Shown here: in pieces, positions 46,960-56,653 of the stretch | How positions within the stretch are numbered: position 1 is the first letter of the stretch | Layout of the letters: every line of letters begins with the position of its first letter | Assembly: GCA_016709725.1 (NCBI GenBank) | Contig: JADJMG010000011.1 | Span: 89,912-153,911 of the forward strand | Direction of reading: 5' to 3' | Length of the DNA: 64,000 nt | Origin: Bacteroidota bacterium | GTDB lineage: Bacteria; Bacteroidota; Bacteroidia; AKYH767-A; OLB10 | Position numbers and translations under genes: made by a program | The notes under the pieces: model-generated | What the model was told of the DNA's origin: nothing | The model's database searches: none | What the model saw: the letters and a program-made list of their open reading frames with translations, nothing else

Positions 46960-47964
46960 GTGAAAAAATTAATAGGAAACTTAATTCAAGGATTATTCTT
47001 GATCAGCAGCACTGTAACTACGCTTACAGTGCTGTTGATCGTTTTCTTCCTTTTCAGTGAAGGTCTTTCTATGTTTAAAGAAAGTCCATTAGAAGGCGAA
47101 AATATTCTTGCTGTACATTCTAATAACAAAGTAAAAACAGTTTCCGCCGAACAAATAAAAAATATTTTTGATCGTAAAATAACACATTGGTCAGAGATTG
47201 GTGGAAGTGCTGACAGCATCATTCTTTTCACTTCTCAAGATTTCGACACTTATTTTAATGCGGATGATTTAGGTCCAAAATTTGAGCATCTACCCAGAAA
47301 AATTGATTCTCTAATTAATAGCACTCCGGGAATAATAGCTGTCTTTTCTTCACGATACATTCCTCCACACTTTCGCGGAAAACTCATTGAAGTTTCCAAT
47401 GTAAGTTTAAATTCTTTCATGAGCGGAAGAGAATGGTTTCCCACTGCCCATCCTGCAGTTCAGCTTGGTGTTTTACCCCTCATCTTAGGTACACTTTGGG
47501 TGAGTTTAATTGCCATTCTGATTGCATTACCTATTGGTTTAGCAACTTCTATTTACATGGCTGAAGTTGCAAGCGTACGTATGCGAAATTTATTAAAACC
47601 AGTGATTGAACTGTTAGCAGGTATTCCCTCTGTAGTTTACGGTTTTTTTGGTTTGATCATTATAGTGCCCATGATTCAAGATATTTTTAATTTACCTGTT
47701 GGTGAAACTGCTTTAGCAGGAAGTATTGTATTAGCCATCATGGCGCTTCCAACTATTATTACCGTCTCAGAAGACGCATTAAGAAATACACCGAGAGCAA
47801 TGAAGGAAGCAAGTTTAGCTTTAGGTGCAAATCGATGGCAAACCATTCGACGCGTTGTCATCCCCTACTCTATTTCTGGTATTGCTGCTGCTGCAATTTT
47901 AGGTATCGGACGTGCCATTGGAGAAACGTGTTTTGGACATTCCGTTCGCTTAGCTTTATCGTGA
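46960..47964 (+). CDS. pstC: Phosphate ABC transporter permease PstC with PstS-like loop; C-terminus lost at a junction
   Basis: Inner-membrane permease of the Pst system. GTG start; TM1 at about residues 10-32. Before TM2 there is a periplasmic segment of ~125 residues resembling PstS: 'NKVKTVSAEQIKNIFDRKIT' then HWSEIGG-ADSI, against NKVGKLTHEQISDIYTGKIK in PstS. The permease core follows ('LGTLWVSLIAILIALPIGLA', 'LLAGIPSVVYGFFGL', the EAA loop 'EASLALGANRWQTIRRVVIP'). After 'GIGRAIGET' (about 47929) the frame runs into 'CFGHSVRLALS' and stops, while pstA sequence continues in another frame. About 80 C-terminal residues normally present are absent. Confidence 0.85.
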   Translation: MKKLIGNLIQGLFLISSTVTTLTVLLIVFFLFSEGLSMFKESPLEGENILAVHSNNKVKTVSAEQIKNIFDRKITHWSEIGGSADSIILFTSQDFDTYFNADDLGPKFEHLPRKIDSLINSTPGIIAVFSSRYIPPHFRGKLIEVSNVSLNSFMSGREWFPTAHPAVQLGVLPLILGTLWVSLIAILIALPIGLATSIYMAEVASVRMRNLLKPVIELLAGIPSVVYGFFGLIIIVPMIQDIFNLPVGETALAGSIVLAIMALPTIITVSEDALRNTPRAMKEASLALGANRWQTIRRVVIPYSISGIAAAAILGIGRAIGETCFGHSVRLALS

Positions 47965-48755
47965 TTGGAATTCTTTTTTCCATTTTAGGATTTATTATCT
48001 ACAAAGGAATTGGAGTTATCAGCTGGGAATTTATTACTGAAATGCCCAAAGATGGAATGACGAAAGGAGGAATCTATCCAGCCATTATTGGTACACTTTG
48101 CTTGATTGGCGGAAGTATCATTTTTGCTTTTCCAATTGGTGTGATGTCGGCCATCTATATTAACGAATATACCAAACATGGCTATTTTAGAAGTTTCATT
48201 CAATTGATGACTTCCAACCTTGCTGGAATTCCGTCCATCGTTTTTGGTTTATTTGGCATGTCTTTATTTGTAAATCAACTTGGTTTTGGAGATTCCATTT
48301 TAGCAGGTTCGTTAACATTAGGTCTTTTGGTATTGCCGATTGTTATTCGAACTACTGAAGAAGCACTCAAAGCTGTGGATGATAATTTTCGTCAAGCAAG
48401 CTTAGCCTTGGGTGCAACAAAATTGCAAACAATACAAAGAGTTACATTACCCATTGCACTACCCAATATACTCACCGGACTAATTTTAAGTATTGGCAGG
48501 GTTTCAGGGGAAACAGCACCTATTTTATTTACAGTAGCGGCCTATTTTCTTCCTAAGTTGCCAACCTCTATATTTGATCAGGTGATGGCACTGCCTTACC
48601 ATCTTTATGTAATTTCAACCAGCGGTACGAATATCAATGATTCCAGAGCCATGGCTTACGGCACAGCATTGGTTTTAATATTGATTGTACTAATACTTAA
48701 CCTTACTGCAAGTGCTGTTCGAAGATATTTGAGCAAAAAGAATAATATTAACTAA
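47943..48755 (+). CDS. pstA: Phosphate ABC transporter permease PstA, N-terminus missing
   Basis: Second permease subunit of Pst. Homologous sequence starts without a start codon at about 47943 ('RSLSFIVIGILFSILGFIIY'), directly after the truncated end of pstC and in a different frame. The rest is intact: 'GGIYPAIIGTLCLIGGSIIF', 'SNLAGIPSIVFGLFGMSLF', EAA loop 'ASLALGATKLQTIQRVTLP' and 'GRVSGETAPILFTVAA'. The gene ends 2 bp before pstB. The missing N-terminus plus the missing pstC end amount to roughly 300 bp. Confidence 0.85.
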   Translation, partial: RSLSFIVIGILFSILGFIIYKGIGVISWEFITEMPKDGMTKGGIYPAIIGTLCLIGGSIIFAFPIGVMSAIYINEYTKHGYFRSFIQLMTSNLAGIPSIVFGLFGMSLFVNQLGFGDSILAGSLTLGLLVLPIVIRTTEEALKAVDDNFRQASLALGATKLQTIQRVTLPIALPNILTGLILSIGRVSGETAPILFTVAAYFLPKLPTSIFDQVMALPYHLYVISTSGTNINDSRAMAYGTALVLILIVLILNLTASAVRRYLSKKNNIN

Positions 48756-48757
48756 TC

Positions 48758-49525
48758 ATGACTGAGATTTACCCTCATAAAATAGAAAGCAAGGACGTAA
48801 ATTTATATTACGGAAATTTTCATGCGCTGAAAGGAATCAGCATGAGTGTTGAAAAAAACACGGTGTGTGCATTGATTGGTCCTTCTGGCTGCGGAAAATC
48901 TACATTTCTTCGATTGTTTAATCGCATGAATGATCTTATTGATGGAATTAAAATTGAAGGAGATTGTTTGATTGACGGTAAAAATATTTACAGCAAAGAA
49001 GTTAAAATAGATGAGTTAAGAAAGCGTGTGGGGATGGTCTTTCAAAAACCAAATCCATTCCCTAAGAGCATCTTTGAAAATGTTGCTTATGGATTAAGAG
49101 TAAATGGAATCTCACACAAAACGCTTATTGAAGAAAGAGTTGAAAGATCATTGAAGCAAGCGGCATTGTGGGATGAAGTTAAAGACAAATTAAAAAAGTC
49201 GGCCATGCAATTATCCGGCGGACAACAACAACGTCTATGCATAGCACGAGCATTAGCCATAGAACCTTCCGTTGTCTTGATGGATGAGCCAGCATCCGCA
49301 TTGGATCCAATCTCCACTTCAAAAATCGAAGAATTAATTTACGAATTAAAGTCGCAATACACCATTATTATTGTCACTCACAACATGCAACAAGCAGGAC
49401 GCGTTAGTGATTCAACAGCCTTCTTCTACATGGGAGAGCTTATTGAATACGACTTAACTAAGAAACTGTTTACCAATCCAAGTGATACACGTACACAAGA
49501 TTATATCACAGGTCGATTCGGTTAA
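48758..49525 (+). CDS. pstB: Phosphate ABC transporter ATP-binding protein
   Basis: ATPase of the Pst phosphate importer, 255 residues. Motifs: 'YYGNFHALKGISM', Walker A 'IGPSGCGKSTFLRLFNRMND', Q-loop 'VGMVFQKPNPFPKSI', signature 'QLSGGQQQRLCIARALA', Walker B 'VVLMDEPASALDP' and H-loop 'IIVTHNMQQAGRVSD'. The 'RMND' and 'QKPNPFP' stretches are specific to PstB. It lies between pstA and phoU with short gaps. Confidence 0.96.
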   Translation: MTEIYPHKIESKDVNLYYGNFHALKGISMSVEKNTVCALIGPSGCGKSTFLRLFNRMNDLIDGIKIEGDCLIDGKNIYSKEVKIDELRKRVGMVFQKPNPFPKSIFENVAYGLRVNGISHKTLIEERVERSLKQAALWDEVKDKLKKSAMQLSGGQQQRLCIARALAIEPSVVLMDEPASALDPISTSKIEELIYELKSQYTIIIVTHNMQQAGRVSDSTAFFYMGELIEYDLTKKLFTNPSDTRTQDYITGRFG

Positions 49526-49557
49526 TTATTTATTACACCCATCAAAATCACTAGCCC

Positions 49558-50235
49558 ATGTCACATTTAGATATTGAAATAAAAAATTTACAATCAGAAA
49601 TGATTGAAATGTTTTCACTTGTAAAATCACAACTTGAAAAATCCAAACAAGCACTGATTTCTCTCGATAAAGATCTTGCACGAGAAGTACTTGTTCTTGA
49701 GAAAAGAGTAAATGGCTTTGAACTTAAAATTGACCGTGAATGTGAAAACATTATTGCGTTGTTGAGTCCGCTAGCGATTGATTTACGATTTGTTTTAGCA
49801 TGCTTAAAGATTAATTCCAACCTCGAAAGAATTGGTGATATTGCTGAAGGTATTTGTCAATTTGTGCTTAACATCAAACTAGCTCCTAAACAAGAATTGC
49901 TAGACAACACACGCATCATGGAAATGTTTAATACGAGTATTTCCATTCTTGATGATGTTAAAATCGCATTTGAAACAGATGACACAAAACTGGCTCGAAG
50001 TGTATTCAAGAAAGATGAACTATTAGATGAAATTAATTTAGCCGCTACGGAATCAGTTGCCGATTTCATTCGAGGAAATCCCGATCGAATCAACCAAAGC
50101 CTTTATTTGTTAAGTGCTATTCGTAAATTAGAACGTGTAGGTGATCAATGTAAAAATATTTCGGAAGAAATTATATTTTACATCGAAGCCAAAGTACTCA
50201 AGCATAAATCGCCCGAGCAAAAACAAGCAGAATAA
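49558..50235 (+). CDS. phoU: Phosphate signalling protein PhoU
   Basis: Negative regulator that links the Pst transporter to PhoR. The 225 residues form two repeats of a three-helix bundle: the first with 'ALISLDKDLAREVLVLEKRV' and 'LAIDLRFVLACLKINSNLER', the second with 'SLYLLSAIRKLERVGDQCKN'. The metal-binding acidic patches (ERIGDIAE, ERVGDQCKN) are present. It closes the Pho cluster; the convergent suhB stop is 5 bp away. Confidence 0.94.
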   Translation: MSHLDIEIKNLQSEMIEMFSLVKSQLEKSKQALISLDKDLAREVLVLEKRVNGFELKIDRECENIIALLSPLAIDLRFVLACLKINSNLERIGDIAEGICQFVLNIKLAPKQELLDNTRIMEMFNTSISILDDVKIAFETDDTKLARSVFKKDELLDEINLAATESVADFIRGNPDRINQSLYLLSAIRKLERVGDQCKNISEEIIFYIEAKVLKHKSPEQKQAE

Positions 50236-50240
50236 TTATC

Positions 50241-51041
50241 TTATTGAAATGAATGAGCAACTACTTTTTGAAACTCAGCATGTACTGCTGTGTTGCTCGC
50301 GATAATTTCTTTTCCAAACAAAAAATTATTTTCATTCTTAAAATCACTTACTTGTCCACCTGCTTCTTTCACAATTAATGCACCGGCTGCGATATCCCAG
50401 GGATTTAATCCATACTCATAAAATACTTCAAATCGACCACAAGCTACATAGGCTAAGTCGACAGCCGCTGAACCTAATCGGCGCAGACCTTGCGAATTTT
50501 TCATGCAAAAATCAAACACCTCCATGTATTCCTTCATTAGTTTGAAATCATGGTAAGGAAATCCAGTCGCTACTAAAGATTTGCCTAAACTAGGAATCGT
50601 AGATACTTGAATCTTTGTTCCATTTAAATAAGCACCTCCACCCTTTCTCGCATAAAAACACTCATCTAAATTCACTTCGTGTACAATCCCAAGAATCAAT
50701 TCTTGTTTATAGGTTAATCCCACACTAACGCAATAGCAAGGGATGCCGTGCACAAAATTCGTGGTGCCATCTAGTGGATCAATGATCCAAACATAATCTC
50801 GATCCTTTAAAGTAAGTGTATTTTCTTCGGTTATGAATCCAGCATTAGGAATCAATTTTTGCAAACCATTCACCAAAATTTCTTCACTTGTTTTATCGAC
50901 GTAAGAAACTAAATCATTAAATCCTTTATACTCGACCACCTCATGACTAAAGACTTTGCGCTCATTGCGTAAAAAATGAACTGCATCTTGAACGATTAAA
51001 CGAGCATCCTCAAGAAGTTTATCCAATTGCTCTTCTTTCAT
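50241..51041 (-). CDS. suhB: Inositol monophosphatase family protein
   Basis: A 266-residue Mg-dependent phosphatase of the inositol monophosphatase fold. Motifs: 'EVVEYKGFNDLVSYVDKTSE', 'GFITEEN', the metal site 'WIIDPLDGTTNFVHGIP', and 'LNPWDIAAGALIVKEAGGQV'. The substrate in bacteria may be inositol phosphate or another sugar phosphate; SuhB can also act in rRNA antitermination in Enterobacteria. Its start lies 23 bp inside the 3' end of lgt, suggesting co-translation in an mtaB-lgt-suhB transcript. Confidence 0.9.
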   Translation of the reverse strand: MKEEQLDKLLEDARLIVQDAVHFLRNERKVFSHEVVEYKGFNDLVSYVDKTSEEILVNGLQKLIPNAGFITEENTLTLKDRDYVWIIDPLDGTTNFVHGIPCYCVSVGLTYKQELILGIVHEVNLDECFYARKGGGAYLNGTKIQVSTIPSLGKSLVATGFPYHDFKLMKEYMEVFDFCMKNSQGLRRLGSAAVDLAYVACGRFEVFYEYGLNPWDIAAGALIVKEAGGQVSDFKNENNFLFGKEIIASNTAVHAEFQKVVAHSFQ

Positions 51042-52188
51042 TTTTCACCACATGTTTCTTAAAATAAATCAAACCGGAAATACCGAGAAGCATCAGCACT
51101 AAAGCAATGACCTCTGCCTGTGTCATGTCAAAACCAGCAATATTAAATATGTTATTGACTCTTATTTTCTCGATAGTAAACCTTTCCATTCCATTCAACA
51201 ATAAGTAAGTTGAAAACAACTGACCGGGATTTACAAAGTAAGTTCTCAACCTCCACAACACAACAAACAACAGAATACAGGCAATAGCTTCATAGAGCGG
51301 TGTTGGAAAAACAGGATCTGGTAACACCATGCAATGTCGGCCTTCGCAACCTGGAATGGGCATACCACCGCCAATTACATTATGTGGATAATTGTAAGAC
51401 CACATCCAGTCAGGCATCCAAGATAAAAAATCAGGTTTGGCAGCAAGATTAACGATACCCCAATCGCCATCACCAGCAATATGACATCCATTCGACCTAT
51501 ACCATACGCGAGCATGAGTCCAGGTGCACATATGTCTGCAATCACCATGGGATGAATTCCATGCTTATAACTGTAACGCATTACCGCAACCGTAGCCACA
51601 ATCAATCCACCATACATGGTGAGTCCACTAAATGATAAAAGTGTTCCTATGGGATCCACTTCAAACTCATGCAGATTCTCTAGGTTATGGAAAATTTTAG
51701 CTCCGATGATACCGCTAATTGCGGCAATGATGGTAATATTTGAAACCAATTCATAAGGATGAACTTCTACCACTTCAGTGACAGGCTCTGGCAATTTCAA
51801 CTTTTCAAATTCGCGATACTGCATATAAGCCATAACTCCGCCAATCAGCAAACCGCCTAAAAAATTTCCTTCTGTAGAAAGTAAAATACCTTGAGTATCT
51901 TGAACAAACAAATCATAATTCAAGAATGCATAACTCAATTTATATCCTAAGACAAAGCCAATCAAAAAAGAAGAAAGCAATTCGCCTTTTGAGGCAGGCT
52001 TCCCCTTTACGATCTTGTTTTGTAAAAGAATAAATCAAACCTTCCTTTTCTTTTCTTTTCATTTCCAATTGAAGTGTAAAAGCAGCTACCAGAAAGGCAA
52101 TAGCCATCATAAACCCAAAACTTTGAATGGGCAGTGGAATATTAAAACCAAAGAGATCCAGAATTAGGTCGGAGATGGTTGGATACAT
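51019..52188 (-). CDS. lgt: Prolipoprotein diacylglyceryl transferase, two frameshifts
   Basis: Transfers diacylglycerol from phosphatidylglycerol to the lipobox cysteine; normally essential where lipoproteins are. Multi-pass membrane protein, about 389 residues when corrected. The first break is near 52018, where an A run two bases short would restore KIVKGKPASKGELLSSF; the second near 51497, where GG should be GGG to read the family signature 'YGIGRMGCHIAGDGDWGI'. Other conserved parts are 'SFGFMMAIAFLVA', 'GLTMYGGLI', and 'MPIPGCEGRHC' before 'PTPLYEAI'. Several lipoproteins in this window need this enzyme, so the lesions are likely sequencing errors. Confidence 0.9.
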
Positions 52189-52210
52189 AGTTAATTAAAT
52201 ACGAATTGAT

Positions 52211-53524
52211 TTATACTAAAACGGGGATTGCATTCGCAAGTCCGGACGAAGAGAAATCTCCTAACTCACAATCGATCACTTTATTTACACAATTTTCATC
52301 ATAAGGATATTCTACACGAATATAATTTGAGGTATATCCGTGCATCACCCCATTATTATTTTCATGCTCAAACAAAACGGGATACCGATTTCCTATTTGT
52401 TGAACCGTAAAATCATGAAGCTTCTTCGCAGATAAACTTCTCAGTTTTTTATTTCTTTCTTTTCGAACATTCATTGGCACCACTTTCATCATCTCTTTTG
52501 CTAACGTATTATTCCTTTCAGAATACGTGAAGACATGAAAATAACTTACGGGCAAATCCATCAAGAAATTAAATGTATCCATAAAGTGTTCATCCGTCTC
52601 ACCAGGAAAACCAACAATCACATCTACACCGATGGAGGCATGAGGCATTAATTTCTTAATGAGATTAACTTTATCAGCATATAAACTACGCTTGTAGCGT
52701 CTACGCATCCATCCTAATATTTCATCCGAACCACTTTGCAAGGGAATATGGAAATGCGGCATCCATTTTTCGGAAGCAGCTACTAATTCAATCACTTCTT
52801 TTGAAAGTAAATTTGGTTCAATGGAAGAAATTCTAATTCTCTTCAACCCTTCAATTTGATCGAGGGCAACAGCCAAATCAAAGAAATGGTATTCATGATT
52901 TTCATTTCCGTTTGTAATACCAAAGTCCCCGAGATTCACGCCAGTCAACACAATTTCCTGAATTCCTGCTTCGACTAAATCTTTAGCTTGCTTAACAACA
53001 TTCTCAATGGTATTACTCCTCGATTTTCCTCGTGCAAGAGGAATGGTGCAAAACGAACAATTGTAATCACAACCATCCTGCACTTTTAAAAAGGCTCGAG
53101 TTCTTTCTTCACTATCGGACCAAGCACTTACAAACGTATTGGCATCGGATACTTCACAAGCCATTACTTGGGCTTGCTCTTGCTTCTCCAGTCCAGAAAG
53201 ATAATTTAATACATTGAATTTTTCCGTAGCTCCTAGTACTAAGTCAACACCAGGAATGGCAGCAATTTCTTGTGGTTTAAGCTGAGCATAACATCCAACA
53301 ATAATCACTTTTGCTTCCGGATTTGCAGCCATGGCACGATTCACGATCGTTTTGCATTCTCGATCGGCATTTTCGGTAACCGAGCAAGTATTTACAATAT
53401 AAACATCTGCAGGCTGAGGAAATTCAACACTACACCACCCTGCAGCTCTAAACTGACGGGAAATAGTTGAAGTTTCCGAAAAATTTAACTTACACCCCAA
53501 GGTATGGAAGGCCACCTTTTTCAT
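52211..53524 (-). CDS. mtaB: tRNA methylthiotransferase MtaB
   Basis: Radical SAM enzyme that converts t6A37 to ms2t6A in ANN-decoding tRNAs. The 437 residues show the N-terminal UPF0004 domain with cysteines ('FHTLGCKLNFSETSTI', 'NTCSVTENADREC', 'IVGCYAQ'), the SAM cluster motif 'CDYNCSFCTIPLARG', 'LTGVNLGDFGI', and a C-terminal TRAM-like region. Length and 'IRISSIEPN' separate MtaB from MiaB and RimO. First gene of the mtaB-lgt-suhB run. Confidence 0.92.
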   Translation of the reverse strand: MKKVAFHTLGCKLNFSETSTISRQFRAAGWCSVEFPQPADVYIVNTCSVTENADRECKTIVNRAMAANPEAKVIIVGCYAQLKPQEIAAIPGVDLVLGATEKFNVLNYLSGLEKQEQAQVMACEVSDANTFVSAWSDSEERTRAFLKVQDGCDYNCSFCTIPLARGKSRSNTIENVVKQAKDLVEAGIQEIVLTGVNLGDFGITNGNENHEYHFFDLAVALDQIEGLKRIRISSIEPNLLSKEVIELVAASEKWMPHFHIPLQSGSDEILGWMRRRYKRSLYADKVNLIKKLMPHASIGVDVIVGFPGETDEHFMDTFNFLMDLPVSYFHVFTYSERNNTLAKEMMKVVPMNVRKERNKKLRSLSAKKLHDFTVQQIGNRYPVLFEHENNNGVMHGYTSNYIRVEYPYDENCVNKVIDCELGDFSSSGLANAIPVLV

Positions 53525-53620
53525 TCGGGTGCAAAGGTAATGAATAAGGCTTTTATGTGGTTATATCGAATAAAATCAATAGTATCAACCCATTATTCAA
53601 TTTTACTAGCACATTCCTAT

Positions 53621-53628
53621 TATTTTTG
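53621..53628 (+). promoter_or_regulatory. -7 promoter box of the peptide-binding lipoprotein gene
   Basis: TATTTTTG fits TAnnTTTG exactly and ends 7 bp before the ATG at 53636, so the transcript should be almost leaderless. Confidence 0.5.
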
Positions 53629-53635
53629 CCTTATT

Positions 53636-55295
53636 ATGATCCATCGTCTCATCGCCGTATTGTGTTTCATTTTTCCTCTTATCTGCTTGCACTGAAATTG
53701 ACAAGAAGAAGTCTGACCTTCAAGTATTCAGGTACAATGAATCATCTGGAATCACCTCGCTTGATCCGGCTTACACTAGCAACCAAGCAAATATTTGGGC
53801 TTGCAACCATCTTTTCAATGGATTGCTTCAATTAAATGATAAACTTATCCCACAACCTTGTATTGCTACCAGATGGGAAATAAGTGAAGATGGGAAACTG
53901 TATACATTTTACTTGAGAAAAGATGTTCCATTTCATAAGGACCCATCTCTCCCTAATAGCAGAATGGTGACTGCTCAAGATTTTGTTTACAGCTTCAATC
54001 GAATTTGTTCTGAAAAATTAGCATCTCCGGGAAGCTGGGTTTTTCAAGCAGTGGCTAAAGATGAAAGCGGACAAACCATCGGCTTCCACGCTCTAAACGA
54101 TTCTGTTTTTACGATACAATTGCATCAAACTTTTCCTCCACTCTTGGGCTTACTCGCTTCATCATATTGTGCAGTGGTCCCCAAGGAATCGGTTGAGTAT
54201 TATGGTAAAGATTTCCGCAAACACCCTGTAGGCACTGGCCCTTTTATTTTTCATGAATGGATTGATCGAACAGCATTGATCCTTCATAAAAATGCCAATT
54301 ACTTCGAAAAAAGCATAGATGGAAAATCATTGCCTTATTTAGATGCGATTGTCGTCAGCTTTATCAGTGATAAACAAACAGCCTTTTTAGAATTCGTAAA
54401 GGGAAAGCTAGATTTCATATCGGGTCTTGATGCAAGTTACAAAGACGATTTATTAACGAATGAAGGTACACTCAGGCCGAAGTACAAGGGGAAATTCAAG
54501 ATCGAAACATCTCCCTACCTAAATACAGAATACTTAGGAATTTTGATGGATGATCAACAACCCTTGATGAAATCAAATCCACTCAATGATATCCGAATAA
54601 GAAAAGCGATTAATTACGGATTCGACAGAGCCAAAATGATCAAATACTTGAGAAATGGAATGGCAACCCCAGGAACAGGTGGTATTGTTCCGATTGGAGT
54701 TCCGGGATTTGATAGTATATGTGTTGCTGGGTATAATTACCAACCCCAATTGGCAGCGAAACTATTAGCAGAGGCAGGCTTTCCGGGAGGAAAAGGATTG
54801 CCCGAGATTGCGATGAGCACGACGCATGCTTACCAAGACCTTTGTGAATACATGCAAGGACAATTGGCTGATATTGGTATCAAGATAAAGTTAGACATCA
54901 ATCAAGCCGCACAACATCGACAAATGGTTGCTAAGCAACAACTCGCTTTTTTTAGAGGATCCTGGATCGCAGACTATGCCGATGCAGAAAATTATTTGTC
55001 TTTATTTCGCTCAACCAACAAAGCCCCATTAGGTCCCAACTATACGCACTTTGTATCTAAAACATTTGATGCGTTATATAATGAATCGATGCAAACGACT
55101 AATGACTCTATCCGTTTTGATCTTTTCAAAAAGATGGATACGGAGATGATGCAACAATCTCCCGTCATTATACTGTATTATGATAAAGTAATACGACTTA
55201 CAAATAACAACATTCAAGGATTAGGAATTAATCCAATGAATTTATTGCAACTTAAATCGGTTAGGAAAGAAATTAATCTTTCCAATCAGCAATAA
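53636..55295 (+). CDS. ABC transporter substrate-binding lipoprotein, family 5 (peptide), one frameshift
   Basis: Periplasmic solute-binding protein of the oligopeptide/dipeptide class. From the ATG at 53636 the signal peptide begins 'MIHRLIAVLCFIF'; the frame then shifts near 53675 (one extra C), after which the lipobox reads 'FFLLSACTEIDKKK'. Family features follow: 'ITSLDPAYTSNQANIWACNH', 'ATRWEISEDGKLYTFYLRKD', 'VTAQDFVYSFNRI', 'KHPVGTGPFIF' and 'DIRIRKAINYGFDRAKMI'. About 552 residues when corrected. No permease or ATPase gene is adjacent. Its last 23 bp overlap the convergent gene. Confidence 0.88.
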
Positions 55296-56379
55296 ACAGA
55301 TTGGTTTCATGTGAACCATTATTATTTCTGTTTGAAGAAAAAATAAGTTTTTTCCCATCTGGAGAAAACATGGGAAAGGCATCAAACATAGAATCAAAAG
55401 TTATTTGTTGAAGATTCTTTCCATCAATATCTACCATCCACAGATTAAAAGGCAAGCCTCTTTTTGATGGATGGTTTGAAGAGAAAATAATTTTTTCACC
55501 TGATGCATGAAAGAACGGAGCCCAGCTTGCATTGGGGAGATCTGTAATTTTTCTTAGCTCCGATCCATCAACATTACAAACGTACAATTCCATATGCGTT
55601 GGTTGTACCAAATTCTCAGCAAGTAGACTTTTATAGTTCGCTACTTCTTCTTCTGTTTTTGGACGCGACGAGCGAAAAATTAATTTTTTACTATCCGGAG
55701 AAAAGAAGGCGCCGCCATCGTAGCCCAATTCACTTGTGATCTGTTTTACGTTGCCACCATCAATATCCATTGTATACAATTCCAAATCTCCACTTCGAAT
55801 ACTGGTAAACACAATTGACTTTCCATCTGGAGAAACGGTAGCTTCTGCATCATACCCTGGACCTTCAACTAATTTATTGATGATTTTTCCTTTCAGGTCG
55901 CTCAAATAAATATCGAAGTCAGGATAAATGGCCCATACATATTTACCATCTTCTCTTTTTTCTGGTGCCGGCGGACAAGCATCATTCCCTTCATGCGTTG
56001 ATGCATAAAGGATCTGTTTATTGTCGGGCATAAAATAGGAACAAGTTGTTCGACCTCTACCGGTTGAAATTAACTGAGGAGCACCTTCTTTCATATTTCC
56101 AGCTGACAAGTCGAAATAATATATTTGGTCGCACTTAGTTCCCCAGTCGCTATTATTGGCTTGAAATGTGATAGCATTTCCATCAAAACTAAAATAAGCT
56201 TCGGCATTATCACCACCAAAGGTTAATTGTCTAACATTGGAAAGATGTTTTTCCTCTCCTTTATATAGTAGCCTTGTAGTATTAAATTCTCGTTCTTTAG
56301 CTGGTGCTTGAGCATTTACGTAAGCACTAAAAAACAATACGTTAGCTGCAATTACGAATAGGTTTTTTACTTTTTTCAT
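55273..56379 (-). CDS. Exported TolB-like PD40 beta-propeller protein
   Basis: I chose the ATG at 56379 (MKKVKNLFVIAANVLFF), which gives a clean signal peptide ending 'SAYVNAQ' and a 368-residue protein; the longer frame adds an unlikely N-terminus. The body is a six-bladed propeller of WD40-like PD40 repeats: 'AEATVSPDGKSIVFTSIRSG', 'GGAFFSPDSKKLIFRSSRP', 'WAPFFHASGEKIIFSSNHP', 'AFPMFSPDGKKLIFSSNRN'. It probably binds protein or peptide in the periplasm; lack of the TolB N-terminal domain makes a Tol-Pal role unlikely. Convergent with the peptide-binding lipoprotein gene. Confidence 0.82.
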   Translation of the reverse strand: MKKVKNLFVIAANVLFFSAYVNAQAPAKEREFNTTRLLYKGEEKHLSNVRQLTFGGDNAEAYFSFDGNAITFQANNSDWGTKCDQIYYFDLSAGNMKEGAPQLISTGRGRTTCSYFMPDNKQILYASTHEGNDACPPAPEKREDGKYVWAIYPDFDIYLSDLKGKIINKLVEGPGYDAEATVSPDGKSIVFTSIRSGDLELYTMDIDGGNVKQITSELGYDGGAFFSPDSKKLIFRSSRPKTEEEVANYKSLLAENLVQPTHMELYVCNVDGSELRKITDLPNASWAPFFHASGEKIIFSSNHPSKRGLPFNLWMVDIDGKNLQQITFDSMFDAFPMFSPDGKKLIFSSNRNNNGSHETNLFIADWKD

Positions 56380-56653
56380 GTAGTGCGAAAATAATTGTTC
56401 CAAAGATGCGAATTCGTCATGTTCGTGTAAAATACACAGAAATTGATAATTGTCAGGCACTATTCTTGCAAGAAGCAACAATAATCACTATATTTGAATA
56501 ATAATAAGAGTCAGTACAATATCTAAAATAAATTTTCGTTTAAATCGATAACCCTTCATCCACAATAAAAACAATTAGCCTATAGGTCGAAATCTTTACA
56601 CTTAATCAATTGTAATTCTAACAATTTAATCACCTTGAAAAAGGGGAGGAACT

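Noticed and set aside
56380..56481. Longer N-terminus of the PD40 protein (MLLLARIVPDN...)
   Set aside because: It would hide the signal peptide; the ATG at 56379 gives a normal one.
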